Shown: one piece after another, positions 35,621 to 43,935 of the stretch
Layout: every line of letters begins with the position of its first letter
Numbering within the stretch: position 1 is the stretch's first letter
Source of the DNA: DASQHL01 sp963843685
GTDB lineage: Bacteria; Chloroflexota; Dehalococcoidia; DSTF01; JACRBR01
Assembly: GCA_963843685.1 (NCBI GenBank)
Contig: CAWJLO010000012.1
Span: forward strand, 1-64,000
Direction: 5' to 3'
DNA: 64,000 nucleotides
Made by a program: the position numbers and the translations under genes
Notes under the pieces: generated by a model
Database searches by the model: none
Told to the model about the DNA's origin: nothing
Seen by the model: only the letters and a program-made list of their open reading frames with translations

Positions 35621-36969
35621 GCCGCATCCCCGACCGTCGACAGGTCCACGCCTCGCGGCCCGGCGGACCGAGTCATCTCGCACTTCTCCTATGCATCCTC
35701 GTGGCGGCGCTCACCTGCGCGTGCTCAGGATCGAGCGCCAGTCCGACAGCCACGCCGACAACCGCGCCTTCGGCAGCGGCGGCCGTGGCGAGCGCCACCT
35801 CCGTCGAGACGGCGACGCCGGACCCGCTGGCATCGACGGAGGCGGATGGAGCGATGGCGCTGGCGCACATCCGCAAGCTCTCGGTCGAGATCGGCCCGCG
35901 GGTGGCGGGGACGCAGTCCGAGATCATGGCGCGGGATTACGTCGAGGCGACCTTACGCAGTTACGGGTACGACGTGACGGACGATCCGTTCCCGTTCGAC
36001 GCGAGCGCCTACCTGCCGGCGCGGGTCGACGTGGGGATGACGGCGATTCCCGGGTTCGCGTTCAACGGCTCGGGAGCGGGGAGCGCGAGCGGACGGCTGG
36101 TCGTGTCGGCCATCGGCCGTCCGGAGGACTTTCCCGCAGATGGCGCGCAGGGCTGGATCGCACTCATCGAACGAGGCGATCTGACGTTCTCGGAGAAAGT
36201 GGGCAATGCGATTGCGGCGGGGGCGGCGGGCGTCATCATCTACAACAACGCAAGCGGCAGACTGCTGGCGGACCTTTCGGGCACGGTGACGATCCCGGTG
36301 GTCGGGATCAGCCAGGCGGCGGGCGAGGATCTCGCTTTGCGCGGCACCACCGGGACGGTGACAGCGACCGTCTCGGTGACGCCGCCGCGGGGAACGGCGC
36401 ACAACGTGATCGCGAAACCGCCGGGCGTGACGCAGTGTGCGACGATCACGGGCGGGCACTACGACAGCGTCGCGGTGACCGGCGGAGCCGACGACAACGC
36501 CTCAGGATCGGCTGCGGTGCTGGAGACCGCGCGCGTGATCGCGGCGCGCAAGGAGCGGGGTGCGAACTGCTTCATGCTGTTCAGCGGGGAGGAGTTCGGA
36601 CTGCTTGGCAGCAAGGCCTTCGTGGCGTCGCTCTCGGCGGAGGACGCGCGGGCGATCAAGGCGATGCTGAATCTCGACGTGGTAGGGCTGCCGGGCGAAC
36701 TGACGCTGCTGGGGACGCCGGACATGGTCGACACAGCGCGGCTGGCGGGCAACGGGGTGGGCGTGACGGGGAGGGCGGGGGCGCTGCCGCCGGGTACGGC
36801 GAGCGACCACGTGAGCTTCATCAACGCGGACATTCCTGCCGTCATGTTCTATCGCGAGGACCCGGTGATCCACACACCGACGGACGAGATCAGCCGTATC
36901 GATACAGGTTCGTTGCGTGATGACGTACGCATCGCGGTCGCGACGCTGGAGCGGATCAGCGGCGAATGA
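35593..36969 (+). CDS. M28-family metallopeptidase lipoprotein with PA domain
   Basis: About 458 aa from GTG 35593. The signal has a lipobox-like LTCAC after a hydrophobic stretch (LALLLCILVAAL), then a Ser/Ala/Thr-rich linker. A PA insert (AIAAGAAGVIIYNN) lies in the middle. The zinc site is seen as TGGHYDS (His), ADDNASGSAA (bridging Asp), FSGEEFGLLGS (Glu pair), LNLDVVG (Asp) and SDHVSF (His). It is an extracytoplasmic aminopeptidase-type enzyme anchored by lipid. The next gene is also a lipoprotein. The start is uncertain; a shorter start would lose the signal. Confidence 0.88.
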   Translation: MVPQQAPSLSRIPDRRQVHASRPGGPSHLALLLCILVAALTCACSGSSASPTATPTTAPSAAAAVASATSVETATPDPLASTEADGAMALAHIRKLSVEIGPRVAGTQSEIMARDYVEATLRSYGYDVTDDPFPFDASAYLPARVDVGMTAIPGFAFNGSGAGSASGRLVVSAIGRPEDFPADGAQGWIALIERGDLTFSEKVGNAIAAGAAGVIIYNNASGRLLADLSGTVTIPVVGISQAAGEDLALRGTTGTVTATVSVTPPRGTAHNVIAKPPGVTQCATITGGHYDSVAVTGGADDNASGSAAVLETARVIAARKERGANCFMLFSGEEFGLLGSKAFVASLSAEDARAIKAMLNLDVVGLPGELTLLGTPDMVDTARLAGNGVGVTGRAGALPPGTASDHVSFINADIPAVMFYREDPVIHTPTDEISRIDTGSLRDDVRIAVATLERISGE

Positions 36970-37036
36970 GCGCGTTTGCCCGGCCCGGTGGCGTCCGCTA
37001 CGATCGTGCGGCTCTCTACGCTCCCCGGAGGCATCC

Positions 37037-37657
37037 GTGAAGGCTCCCGTCGTGTACGTCCTCGCCGCGTGTTGCCTCGCCGCCGCGGTTGCGTGCGGAG
37101 GCGGAAGCTCGGGGAACGGGGCGACAGACAGCAGCAAGATACCGACGGCGACGCTGCCGGCGACGTTACCCGCGGCGCAGATCATCAGCGGGGCGGCTCA
37201 CACGAGCGGCCAGACGAACTACACGATCCAGAGCGGTGATACGCTCGCGGGGATCGCGGACAACTTCGGTATCAGCCTGGACGACCTGCTGGCAGCAAAC
37301 CCCGGGATCGACCCGCAAGCGCTGCGATCCGGGCAGACGATCAAGCTGCCGAGCTCGGCAAGCGCGGGCCTGGCAACGGAACCGCCTGCGCCAGCAACGG
37401 AGGCACCGGCCCCGGAGGCGACGGACACGCCGCTGCCCGCGGAGCCACCGGCAACGGATACGCCGGGGCCGACGAACACGCCGTCGTCGCTGGGATCGAC
37501 GTACACGGTGCAGGCAGGCGACATCCCCGAGACGATTGCGGCGCAGTTCGGGATCACGGTGGAAGAACTGCTGGCGGCGAATCCGGACGTCGATCCCAAC
37601 AACCTGCAGATCGGGCAGGTACTGATCATCCCGCCTGCGGCCACGCCTACGGGCTAG
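37037..37657 (+). CDS. Lipoprotein with two LysM domains
   Basis: 206 aa from GTG 37037. Signal MKAPVVYVLAACCLAAAVAC with lipobox (AVAC). Two LysM repeats: NYTIQSGDTLAGIADNFGIS ... SGQTIKLP and STYTVQAGDIPETIAAQFGI ... IGQVLIIPP, separated by a Pro/Glu/Thr linker. It binds peptidoglycan or chitin-like glycans at the cell surface. No catalytic domain, so it is a structural or adaptor protein. It converges with ispD across a perfect hairpin. Confidence 0.92.
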   Translation: MKAPVVYVLAACCLAAAVACGGGSSGNGATDSSKIPTATLPATLPAAQIISGAAHTSGQTNYTIQSGDTLAGIADNFGISLDDLLAANPGIDPQALRSGQTIKLPSSASAGLATEPPAPATEAPAPEATDTPLPAEPPATDTPGPTNTPSSLGSTYTVQAGDIPETIAAQFGITVEELLAANPDVDPNNLQIGQVLIIPPAATPTG

Positions 37658-37686
37658 AGGTTGGATGCCGGACGGCAGACGTTGGA

Positions 37687-37708
37687 AGGGCGGACGCAGG
37701 TCCGCCCT
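37687..37708. terminator. Bidirectional terminator hairpin
   Basis: AGGGCGGAC (37687-37695) and GTCCGCCCT (37700-37708) with a GCAG loop, between the LysM gene (stop 37657) and ispD (stop 37718). Nine perfect pairs; no T-run. Confidence 0.6.
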
Positions 37709-37717
37709 CACGCGTCT

Positions 37718-38416
37718 TCACGTGGAGAGGCGTTCGCGCAGGAGCGCTTCGGCGATCACCAAGTCTTCGGCCGTCGTGATCTTGAAGTTCGAAGGGGCAC
37801 CTTCGTACACGTAGACGTCGTGGCCGAGCGCTTCGACGAGGGCCGCGTCGTCGGTGGCCGCGGCGGTGGCAGCTTCGTGGGCGCGGAGCAGGAGGTCGCG
37901 GGCGAAGACCTGCGGCGTCTGTGCGAGCCACATGCGGGCGCGGTCGGGTGTGGCGCGGACGACGGGCGGGTCGCCGTCGACGTCCTTCACGGTGTCGCGC
38001 GAGGGGACGGCGCAGAGGGCGGCGCCGTGGGCCCGGGCGAGTTCGACGCCAGCGGCGATGAGCTCCGGGGTGACGAGGGGGCGGGCGGCGTCGTGGACAG
38101 CGACGATGGCAGCGCCGGACGCGGCGTCGATGCCGGCGCGGACGGAGTCCTGGCGTGTGAGGCCACCGGGCACGACCCGCGTGACGTTGGTGAAGCGCCA
38201 CTCTTCGACAAGGGCCTGCATGCGGCCGACGGAGCCGGGCGCGGCGACGACGACGACGGCGTCGATGGCATCGCACTTCTTGAAGGCGGCGAGCGTCCAG
38301 GCGATGAGCGGGCGGCCGACGAGCGAGGCAAACACCTTGTCGGTGCCGCCCATGCGCTCGCTGCGGCCGGCTGCGACAACGATGCCGACGGCTGGGCCTT
38401 CCAAGGTGGAGGTCAT
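37718..38416 (-). CDS. ispD: 2-C-methyl-D-erythritol 4-phosphate cytidylyltransferase
   Basis: Third enzyme of the MEP isoprenoid pathway: MEP + CTP to CDP-ME. 232 aa from ATG 38416. Signatures: VVAAGRSERMGGTDKVFASL (nucleotide loop), HDAARPLV, TPQVFARDLLLRAH, and SNFKITTAEDLVIAEALL at the end. An upstream ATG at 38425 adds three residues. It is not fused to ispF and ispF is not adjacent. The divergent gene starts 40 bases away. Confidence 0.95.
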   Translation of the reverse strand: MTSTLEGPAVGIVVAAGRSERMGGTDKVFASLVGRPLIAWTLAAFKKCDAIDAVVVVAAPGSVGRMQALVEEWRFTNVTRVVPGGLTRQDSVRAGIDAASGAAIVAVHDAARPLVTPELIAAGVELARAHGAALCAVPSRDTVKDVDGDPPVVRATPDRARMWLAQTPQVFARDLLLRAHEAATAAATDDAALVEALGHDVYVYEGAPSNFKITTAEDLVIAEALLRERLST

Positions 38417-38456
38417 GGCGGGCATGGTACGAGAAAGCGGTTGTACACTCACGGCC

Positions 38457-38789
38457 ATGGGCGAAGTCGAGGGCACAGGCGAACCGTCGGCGGAGCAGCT
38501 GCTGTACCTCTCGAGCGCGGCGCGGCGGCTGGCCGACCTGATCGCGGCGGCGGAGGCGCCGGTGCGGTACGAGGTGCTGCGGCACCTGCTGCGGGTGAGC
38601 GAAGAGACGATGACCGAGGTGCTGGAGGAGGCGGTGGGGGCGCGGCTGGTGGCGCGGGCGGCGGACCCGTTCAGCTACGTGCCGTTCGACGAGCGGACGG
38701 GGGTGGCGGTGCGTGCGGGGATGGACAACGAGCGGCTGGCGCGGCTGCGGGGGCAGATCGAGACGGCGCGGCAGCGGGTGTTCGACTAA
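38457..38789 (+). CDS. Hypothetical winged-helix-like protein
   Basis: 110 aa. Helical; the middle RYEVLRHLLRVSEETMTEVL and EEAVGARLVARAADPFSYVP resembles a small winged helix (two helices and a beta hairpin), and the end RLARLRGQIETARQRVFD a dimerising helix. Divergently transcribed from ispD with 40 bases between starts, so a shared promoter region. It could be a DNA-binding regulator; no family identified with confidence. Confidence 0.72.
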   Translation: MGEVEGTGEPSAEQLLYLSSAARRLADLIAAAEAPVRYEVLRHLLRVSEETMTEVLEEAVGARLVARAADPFSYVPFDERTGVAVRAGMDNERLARLRGQIETARQRVFD

Positions 38790-38809
38790 GCGTGAGGAGT
38801 GCGTGTCGC

Positions 38810-38886
38810 GGTGATGCAGTGTCCGCTGACGCGTACCCTGCATCACCTTAAGAGAGAGATTTCGTTTCCGGGGGGACACCCCCCGG
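38810..38886. other. Two perfect hairpins downstream of the winged-helix-like gene
   Basis: GGTGATGCAG (38810-38819) and CTGCATCACC (38838-38847), ten pairs, 18-nt loop; then CCGGGGGG (38868-38875) and CCCCCCGG (38879-38886), eight pairs, ACA loop. The first may be a terminator or protein-binding site; the second is extremely GC-rich. Nothing else was seen in 38790-39042. Confidence 0.55.
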
Positions 38887-39042
38887 GAGCCCCCCGGCAG
38901 AGGGCGCTGCGCTCTCTGCACTCCCGCTTCAGTTTTCATCTGGGCTGTAGAGCTGGGGACCGCGCTGCGGTGCGCCATTTCGCTTGATCACACGCGGCTC
39001 ACTCACGCCGGCATGGCCAGCAAGCGGCGTTAGCGTCGGTCG

Positions 39043-39858
39043 CTACTTCGGGGGCGATGCGGCGTTGCGCTGGAGGTGGCGGCGGAGAGCTGCGTTGAAG
39101 AGATCGGGGCGCTCGTACTGGGGGGAGTGGCCGGCTTCAGGGATCACTTCGACAATGGCGCCCGGGATGGTCGAGCCGAGATACTTCGCACCTTCGATCA
39201 GGCCCGTGTCCAAGCTGCCATAGATGACCATCGTAGGTACGCCGATCGTTGAAGCGCGATCGGTGGTGCCGCGCCATTCCCTGAGAGCCTGCCAGGCGCC
39301 GATGAAGCCATCGGGTGACATGGCGGCGAGGCGGCGCTTTTCTTCTTCGCGGCGCTCGGGCGGCATGTGCGGGGGCGGCGGGAGGGGAGCGTCCATGTCG
39401 GCGACGGCGGCCATGCCCTGCTCTTCGGCGAGCTTGTGGCGACGGGCGGTCCAGGCGGCGATGGCTTCGCCGCGGCTGAAGTTGAAGGTGTGGCTGGTGT
39501 CGTGGAGGGTGAGGGATCGGAGGCGGGAGGGGGAGCGGAGGGCGACCTCCTGGACGACGGCGCCGCCCATGGAGTGGCCGACGAGGTGGTAGCGCTCGAA
39601 GCCGACGTAATCGGCGAGGGCTTCGACGTCGTCGGCCATGTTTTCGATGGTGTAGGCGGTGCGGTCGGCGGGGGCTTCGGAGCGGCCGTGGCCGCGGTGG
39701 TCGAAGGCGAGGACGCGGTGGGTGCGGGCGAACTCGGGGATCTGGAAGCGCCAGTCGGAGACGTCGCCGGTGTAGCCGTGGACGAGCACGAGGGGCTCGC
39801 CGGCTTCGCCGTGGAGTTCGTAGTAGAGGTTGATGCCGTTGATGCGCTCGTGGGGCAT
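39043..39858 (-). CDS. Alpha/beta hydrolase
   Basis: 271 aa from ATG 39858 (MPHERINGINLYYELHGEAG). The fold signals are LVLVHGYTGD (oxyanion), the nucleophile elbow GHSMGG, DHRGHGRSE, SLDTGL for the acid and EAGHSPQYERP for the catalytic His. It belongs with small-molecule hydrolases such as lactonases or dienelactone/haloperoxidase-like enzymes. It is divergent from the LLM oxidoreductase, 97 bases between starts, so the pair may share regulation and pathway. Substrate unknown. Confidence 0.9.
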   Translation of the reverse strand: MPHERINGINLYYELHGEAGEPLVLVHGYTGDVSDWRFQIPEFARTHRVLAFDHRGHGRSEAPADRTAYTIENMADDVEALADYVGFERYHLVGHSMGGAVVQEVALRSPSRLRSLTLHDTSHTFNFSRGEAIAAWTARRHKLAEEQGMAAVADMDAPLPPPPHMPPERREEEKRRLAAMSPDGFIGAWQALREWRGTTDRASTIGVPTMVIYGSLDTGLIEGAKYLGSTIPGAIVEVIPEAGHSPQYERPDLFNAALRRHLQRNAASPPK

Positions 39859-39955
39859 GGCGGTCTCCTTCGCTGCGTTCGGGTTCATCATACGGCGGAG
39901 GTGGGTTAGGGTCAGTGTTACATCACGGTGAAGCAACGAATTGTGAGGTCGGGCG

Positions 39956-40849
39956 ATGGAGATTGGACTGCACATTCCGCAGGTGGGGCCGCCGGCGAAT
40001 CGGGCGAATATCGAGGCGTTCGCGCGGGCGGCGGACGATGCGGGGTTCGACGGGCTGTGGGTGTTCGACCACGTGGTGCTGCAGCGGGAGCAGCAGTCGA
40101 AGTATCCGTATTCGCCGGACGGGAACATGCACGTGCCGCCGACGATGGACTTCCTGGAGCCGCTGATCTTGCTGACGTACCTGGCGGGGATCACGAAGCG
40201 CGTGCGGCTGGGGACGTCGGTGCTGGTGTTGCCGATGCGGCAGCCGGTGCTGCACGCGAAGATGATGGCGACGATCGACTTCCTTTCGGGCGGGCGGTTT
40301 GCGCTGGGGGCGGGCGTGGGGTGGTGGAAGCAGGAGTTCGAGGTGCTTTCGGTGCCGTTCGAGCGGCGGGGGAAGCGGATGGACGAGTGCCTGCAGCTGT
40401 TGCGGGCGCTGTGGTCGGAGGAGTTCGTGAACTTCAAGGGGGAGTTCTACGAGGCGGTGGACTGGTCGTGCAATCCGAAGCCCGTGCGGCCAGAAGGGAT
40501 CCCGATCTGGCTCGGGGGTGAGAGCAAGGGGCAGCTGGGGCGGGTGGGGAAGTACGCGGACGGGTGGCAGGCGACGGCGAAGTCGCTGCCGACGCTGATG
40601 CAGGACTTCGAGGTGGCGAAGGAGGCGGCGGTCGCGGCGGGGCGGGACCCGTCGAAGCTGGTGATCACGCTGGAGGGGGCGGGGGTGCTGGCGCCGGACC
40701 GCCTGGAGCAGACGGCGGAGGGGCTGCACCGGCTGAAGGAGATGGGGGTGTTCCACGCGATCGTGGCGGTGCACCCGCGGCAGTTGTCGGACGCTGGGGC
40801 GGTGATCGAGGAGTTTGGGTCGAAGTATCTCAAGGGGTTGCAAGCGTAG
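39956..40849 (+). CDS. LLM-class (probably F420-dependent) oxidoreductase
   Basis: 297 aa, luciferase-like TIM barrel: MEIGLHIPQVGPPANRANIE, DGLWVFDHVVL, VRLGTSVLVLPMRQPVLHAK, IDFLSGGRFALGAGVGWWKQEF, IPIWLGGESKGQLGRVGKYADGW. Such enzymes use F420 or FMN to oxidise or reduce varied substrates. The last ~100 bp (from about 40751) are duplicated in decayed form at 41132-41230. Divergent from the hydrolase upstream. Confidence 0.92.
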   Translation: MEIGLHIPQVGPPANRANIEAFARAADDAGFDGLWVFDHVVLQREQQSKYPYSPDGNMHVPPTMDFLEPLILLTYLAGITKRVRLGTSVLVLPMRQPVLHAKMMATIDFLSGGRFALGAGVGWWKQEFEVLSVPFERRGKRMDECLQLLRALWSEEFVNFKGEFYEAVDWSCNPKPVRPEGIPIWLGGESKGQLGRVGKYADGWQATAKSLPTLMQDFEVAKEAAVAAGRDPSKLVITLEGAGVLAPDRLEQTAEGLHRLKEMGVFHAIVAVHPRQLSDAGAVIEEFGSKYLKGLQA

Positions 40850-41060
40850 GGGCGACGTCGCCGGCGGCCGTAGATAGCACGCGTGACGGGCCGCCGGGCG
40901 CAGACCGGCGCCAGCCAGTGCACGACGGCCGGCGATCTCACTTGTTGTACTTTCTCGATCCCACTTGACGGTGTGGAAAGGGTCAGTCTGAAACCGATCG
41001 TTATGACGAGTCGGAATGTGGGGCGCGGATGGGGGTGCTGCGGCGGCGCAGGCTTGGTCG

Positions 41061-41119
41061 TGGAACATGAGGCGATCGTACGCCGGGTTGGGGCGGATCT
41101 CTAAGCGTTTGGTGTCACC
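41061..41119 (+). repeat. Dispersed repeat, copy D
   Basis: TGGAACATGAGGCGATCGTA, then CCGGGTTGGGGCGGATCTC and AAGCGTTTGGTGTCACCG. It matches copy A most closely at the 3' part (AGCGTTTGGTGTCACC). It lies immediately before the decayed LLM tail in a 453-bp gene-free stretch (40850-41302). Confidence 0.8.
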
Positions 41120-41131
41120 GCGCACGTCCGG

Positions 41132-41230
41132 GCTCCACACGATCATCGCGGTGCACGGGCGGCTGCTGACAGAGGCGGGGCGGTTATCGAGGAGTTTGCG
41201 GTGAAGCATCTCAAGGGGTTGCAGGCGTAG
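41132..41230 (+). pseudogene. Decayed duplicate of the LLM oxidoreductase 3' end
   Basis: The segment from CTCCACACGATCATCG to the GGCGTAG end matches 40751-40850 of the LLM gene at roughly 78 percent, including the CTCAAGGGGTTGCA-GCGTAG ending. It has indels and no start, so it is a remnant. It may be the tail of a second LLM paralogue, most of which was deleted or replaced by sequence carrying repeat copy D. Confidence 0.75.
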
Positions 41231-41302
41231 CGGCGCGAGATGACGCCACGCGCAACGAGCGCATTCATGTGAAGGCGGGGTGACATCGAGCACAGACGCA
41301 GG

Positions 41303-41965
41303 GTGCGGGACGTGGAACGGAAGCGGGCGATTCTCTGGGACAACGATGGGGTCCTGGTCGATACGGAAAAGTGGTTCTTCGAGGCGAACCGCCTGGAGTT
41401 GGCAGCAATCGGCGTGACGGCCAGCTGGGCGCAGTTTGAAGAGATCAATCAGACACATGGGGTGAGCCTGCTTTCGCTTTCCAAGCTGGAGGGCGAGGAC
41501 CTGAGGGCGCTCCATGCACGGCGCGACGCGCGCTACAGCGAGCTGCTTCGAACAGAACAACTCGCGATCCCCGGGATGCTTGGGTTGCTCGAGCGTATGA
41601 AAGAGCACGTCTTCACCACGGGGATCGTGACGGCGTCACGCCGCGAGCATTTCGACATCATCCACGGGCTCTCGGGGATGCTCGCGCACGTTGATTTCGC
41701 GGTGGTGCGCGAGGATTACGCGCGGGCAAAGCCCCATCCTGACGGCTACCTCGCGGGTATCGAGCGCGCAGGGCTCGCCGCGAGTTGTTGCGTAGCCGTC
41801 GAGGACTCACCACGTGGCATCGCTGCGGCCCGGGCGGCAGGACTGGAGTGTGTGCTCTTCACGCCTGGCGGCGTTGGCGCCGATCGAGATGTCGGCGAGG
41901 TTTTCGGTCGGGCCGGGTCGGCAGAGGAACTCGAAGATGTGTTGTCGCGATGGATTCACACTTGA
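41303..41965 (+). CDS. HAD-superfamily phosphatase (phosphoglycolate/beta-phosphoglucomutase type)
   Basis: 220 aa. HAD motifs: WDNDGVLVDTEKWFFE (I), TGIVTASRR (II), AKPHPDGYLAG (III lysine) and CVAVEDSPRGIAAARAAGL (IV). The cap is a helical C1 insert after motif I. It dephosphorylates a small sugar- or glycolate-type phosphate. The GTG at 41303 is used; an in-frame ATG further in would remove motif I. Stand-alone gene. Confidence 0.88.
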   Translation: MRDVERKRAILWDNDGVLVDTEKWFFEANRLELAAIGVTASWAQFEEINQTHGVSLLSLSKLEGEDLRALHARRDARYSELLRTEQLAIPGMLGLLERMKEHVFTTGIVTASRREHFDIIHGLSGMLAHVDFAVVREDYARAKPHPDGYLAGIERAGLAASCCVAVEDSPRGIAAARAAGLECVLFTPGGVGADRDVGEVFGRAGSAEELEDVLSRWIHT

Positions 41966-42183
41966 GCCCACGCGGCGAGCAAGGCGCTCGGTCGCGGTGA
42001 TAGCCACCGGCGCAAATCAACACGACGAAGGTAGGCGGGGGAACGCACGGCTGACCCTGCATTGCAAAGCCGGGTGTAAAGCTTCGAAGTTGACAAGCGC
42101 CCGGGGTGTAATTGGGGGGCTGGGGGTTCGTTTGGATCTGTGACGGAAGCTCCGCCAGAGGGATGCGGAGGGAGGCGTCGCAG

Positions 42184-42573
42184 GTGAATACGAACGAGGG
42201 GCTCCAGAACGAGGACGAGGTGCAGGCGGAGGCGCCGGCGGAGGTGCGCTGCCCGATCTGCGGGCAGATGAACGCGTGGATGCGGTACTGCTCGCACGTG
42301 CGGTGGCAGTTCGACCAAGGGGGGCCCGTCGACTTCGCGCGGTTCGCCATCGAGACGAGCCCGTACGTACACGGGCGGGGGTTCGAGGCGCGCGACATTC
42401 CCGAGATGTGGTGGAAAGAGAAGGCGGACTGGCTCGTCGACCAGGTGCTGCTGCGGTTCGACGCGACGGACGGGTACGTGTTCGGATACCTGGGGGACCT
42501 GGACATCCTCTCGAAGGACATCTGGCAGGAGTTCCGTCCGGACCCGGCGCGTCGGGAGCTGACGCGCTTCTAG
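42184..42573 (+). CDS. Hypothetical protein with N-terminal zinc knuckle
   Basis: 129 aa from GTG 42184 (strong GGAGGGAGG site about ten bases before); an ATG at 42163 is in frame. A likely metal site RCPICGQMNAWMRYCSHVRW (C-x2-C ... C-x-H) is followed by a conserved-looking WQFDQGGPVDFARFAIETSP and DIPEMWWKEKADWLVDQVLL, ending in an acidic FGYLGDLDILSKDIW tail. Not recognised. A well-conserved domain with a zinc site suggests protein- or nucleic-acid-binding, but there is no more evidence. Confidence 0.72.
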   Translation: MNTNEGLQNEDEVQAEAPAEVRCPICGQMNAWMRYCSHVRWQFDQGGPVDFARFAIETSPYVHGRGFEARDIPEMWWKEKADWLVDQVLLRFDATDGYVFGYLGDLDILSKDIWQEFRPDPARRELTRF

Positions 42574-42621
42574 GGCCGACGGGGAACCACAGATTACGCA
42601 GATTTCAAAGATCGTTTGGAC

Positions 42622-42646
42622 GAGGGCGGCCGCTGGGGCCGCTCTC
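42622..42646. repeat. GC hairpin, probable terminator-type repeat
   Basis: GAGGGCGGCC (42622-42631) and GGCCGCTCTC (42637-42646) with one mismatch, between the zinc-knuckle gene and the convergent methyltransferase. The same GGGCGGCC/GGCCGCCC design occurs at 45253-45274. An ACCACAGATTACGCAGATTT string just before it is also of dispersed-repeat style. Confidence 0.55.
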
Positions 42647-42788
42647 TTGTTTGTGCGATTGCGTTGGTGCGGGGTGGCACGTCGCGCATGAGGGTGACGG
42701 TGACTTCGGGGAAGATCCCTCGCTGCGCTCGGAATGACCGTTTGATGAACGCGTGCGCTGGCCACGCCGCACTTCGCTTGTGCGGGGT

Positions 42789-43601
42789 TCAGGGGCGGCT
42801 GGCGCTCACCAGCAGGAATTTCAGGGAGAAGCGGTAGGCGCCGGCGGCTTCGGCCTCGCGGACGGCGGAGCTCCAGCTCGACACTTCTTCGCGGGTGAGT
42901 GCGCCGGAGCGGATGCCGGCGGCGATGACGTTGCGCATGCCGCCGCCGCCGCTGTCTCCTTCGTCGGAGCGTTCGGTGCGGACGTGGTCCGACTCCTCGA
43001 CGGTGATCTCTTCGAAGCCCGATGCGCGCAGCATGTCGGGAAGGTCGCGCACGCCGCCGGGGTTGGCGATGCGGCCGACGTAGAGCGAGACGATCTTGCG
43101 CGTGACGTCCGGCACGCCGCCATCGATGGCCATGGTGTTGAAGTCCGGTTCGAAGAGGGCGACGCGGGCGCCGGGGCGGGCGACGCGGGTGAGTTCCTCG
43201 ATGGCGCGGCGCGGTTCGGTGAGATGGATGAAGACGCGCTCGGCGGTGAGGGCGTCGAAGGAGGTGGGCGCGAAGGGGAGGCGGGTGGCGTCGGCGAGGC
43301 AGTAGTGCGGGAGGGTGGAGGCGTCGCGGGCGCGGGCAGTGTTGAGCATGACGGCGGAGAAGTCGAGGCCTACGACGGCGCCTGATGGTCCGACGGCGGA
43401 TTGGAGGTCGCGGGTGAAGTCGCCGACGCCGCAGCCGACCTCGAGCACGCGGCTTTCGGGCGTGAGCCTGAGTCGGGCGAGGCGGGCGGCGCGGTTATCG
43501 ATGAAGAAGGGGGTGGCGGAGCGCTGGTCGAGGAAGCGGACGAAGGCTTCGGGGGCTGCGCTGCTGTCGACGTCGCTGAAGCCGGAGCGTGGTGTGGTCA
43601 T
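42789..43601 (-). CDS. SAM-dependent methyltransferase (class I, UbiE/COQ5-like)
   Basis: 270 aa from ATG 43601 (MTTPRSGFSDVDSSAAPEAF). Motif I VLEVGCGVGDFTRDL, post-I VVGLDFSAVML, motif II FDALTAERVFIHL and motif III RPGARVALFEPDF. A C-terminal domain of ~80 residues follows, with DLPDMLRASGFEEITVEE. The acceptor is unknown; it could be a small molecule or lipid quinone. No related genes adjacent. Upstream are two palindromic repeats. Confidence 0.87.
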   Translation of the reverse strand: MTTPRSGFSDVDSSAAPEAFVRFLDQRSATPFFIDNRAARLARLRLTPESRVLEVGCGVGDFTRDLQSAVGPSGAVVGLDFSAVMLNTARARDASTLPHYCLADATRLPFAPTSFDALTAERVFIHLTEPRRAIEELTRVARPGARVALFEPDFNTMAIDGGVPDVTRKIVSLYVGRIANPGGVRDLPDMLRASGFEEITVEESDHVRTERSDEGDSGGGGMRNVIAAGIRSGALTREEVSSWSSAVREAEAAGAYRFSLKFLLVSASRP

Positions 43602-43670
43602 GGGGCATTGTGCGACGGCGCGTGTGGGGCGGCAAAGGGTCGTGCGGGGGATTTGCGCAGGTTGGGAGCG

Positions 43671-43845
43671 CCTCACCCCCGGCCCCTCTCCACAGGTGTG
43701 TGGAGAGGGGAGCTCCGGGACGGCGTGTGTCGATGGAGATGGACGTGCGTGGGCACGAGAAGGGGCGCCGCAGGCTGTGCGTGACCTCACCCCCGGCCCC
43801 TCTCCACCGTTGTGGAGAGGGGAGCTCCCGGACGGGTGTGTGTCG
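43671..43845. repeat. Two direct copies of a palindromic repeat
   Basis: Each copy starts CCTCACCCCCGGCCCC, then a stem: CCCCTCTCCAC/GTGGAGAGGGG at 43683-43693/43700-43710 and 43797-43807/43812-43822, followed by GGGAGCTCC-like sequence and a GGTGTGTGTCG tail. A reversed partial copy is at 61-110. They fill most of the 334-bp gene-free gap between the methyltransferase and yedK (43602-43935). Confidence 0.85.
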
Positions 43846-43935
43846 CTGGTGGCCAACGTGTGTGGTGCGGGCCGGCAGCCGGCCCATGGCGTCGGGCGCC
43901 GAGCGGAGGCGTTGCGTGTGAGCTAGGCTCTTTGT

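Noticed and set aside
37661..38851. Long plus-strand ORF opposite ispD.
   Set aside because: Gly/Asp-rich shadow of ispD and of the next gene in another frame; no ribosome-binding site or domain.
39923..41608. Long minus-strand ORF across the LLM gene and repeat D.
   Set aside because: Composition is Arg/Pro/His-rich and it spans a clear plus-strand LLM gene, a repeat and a HAD start.
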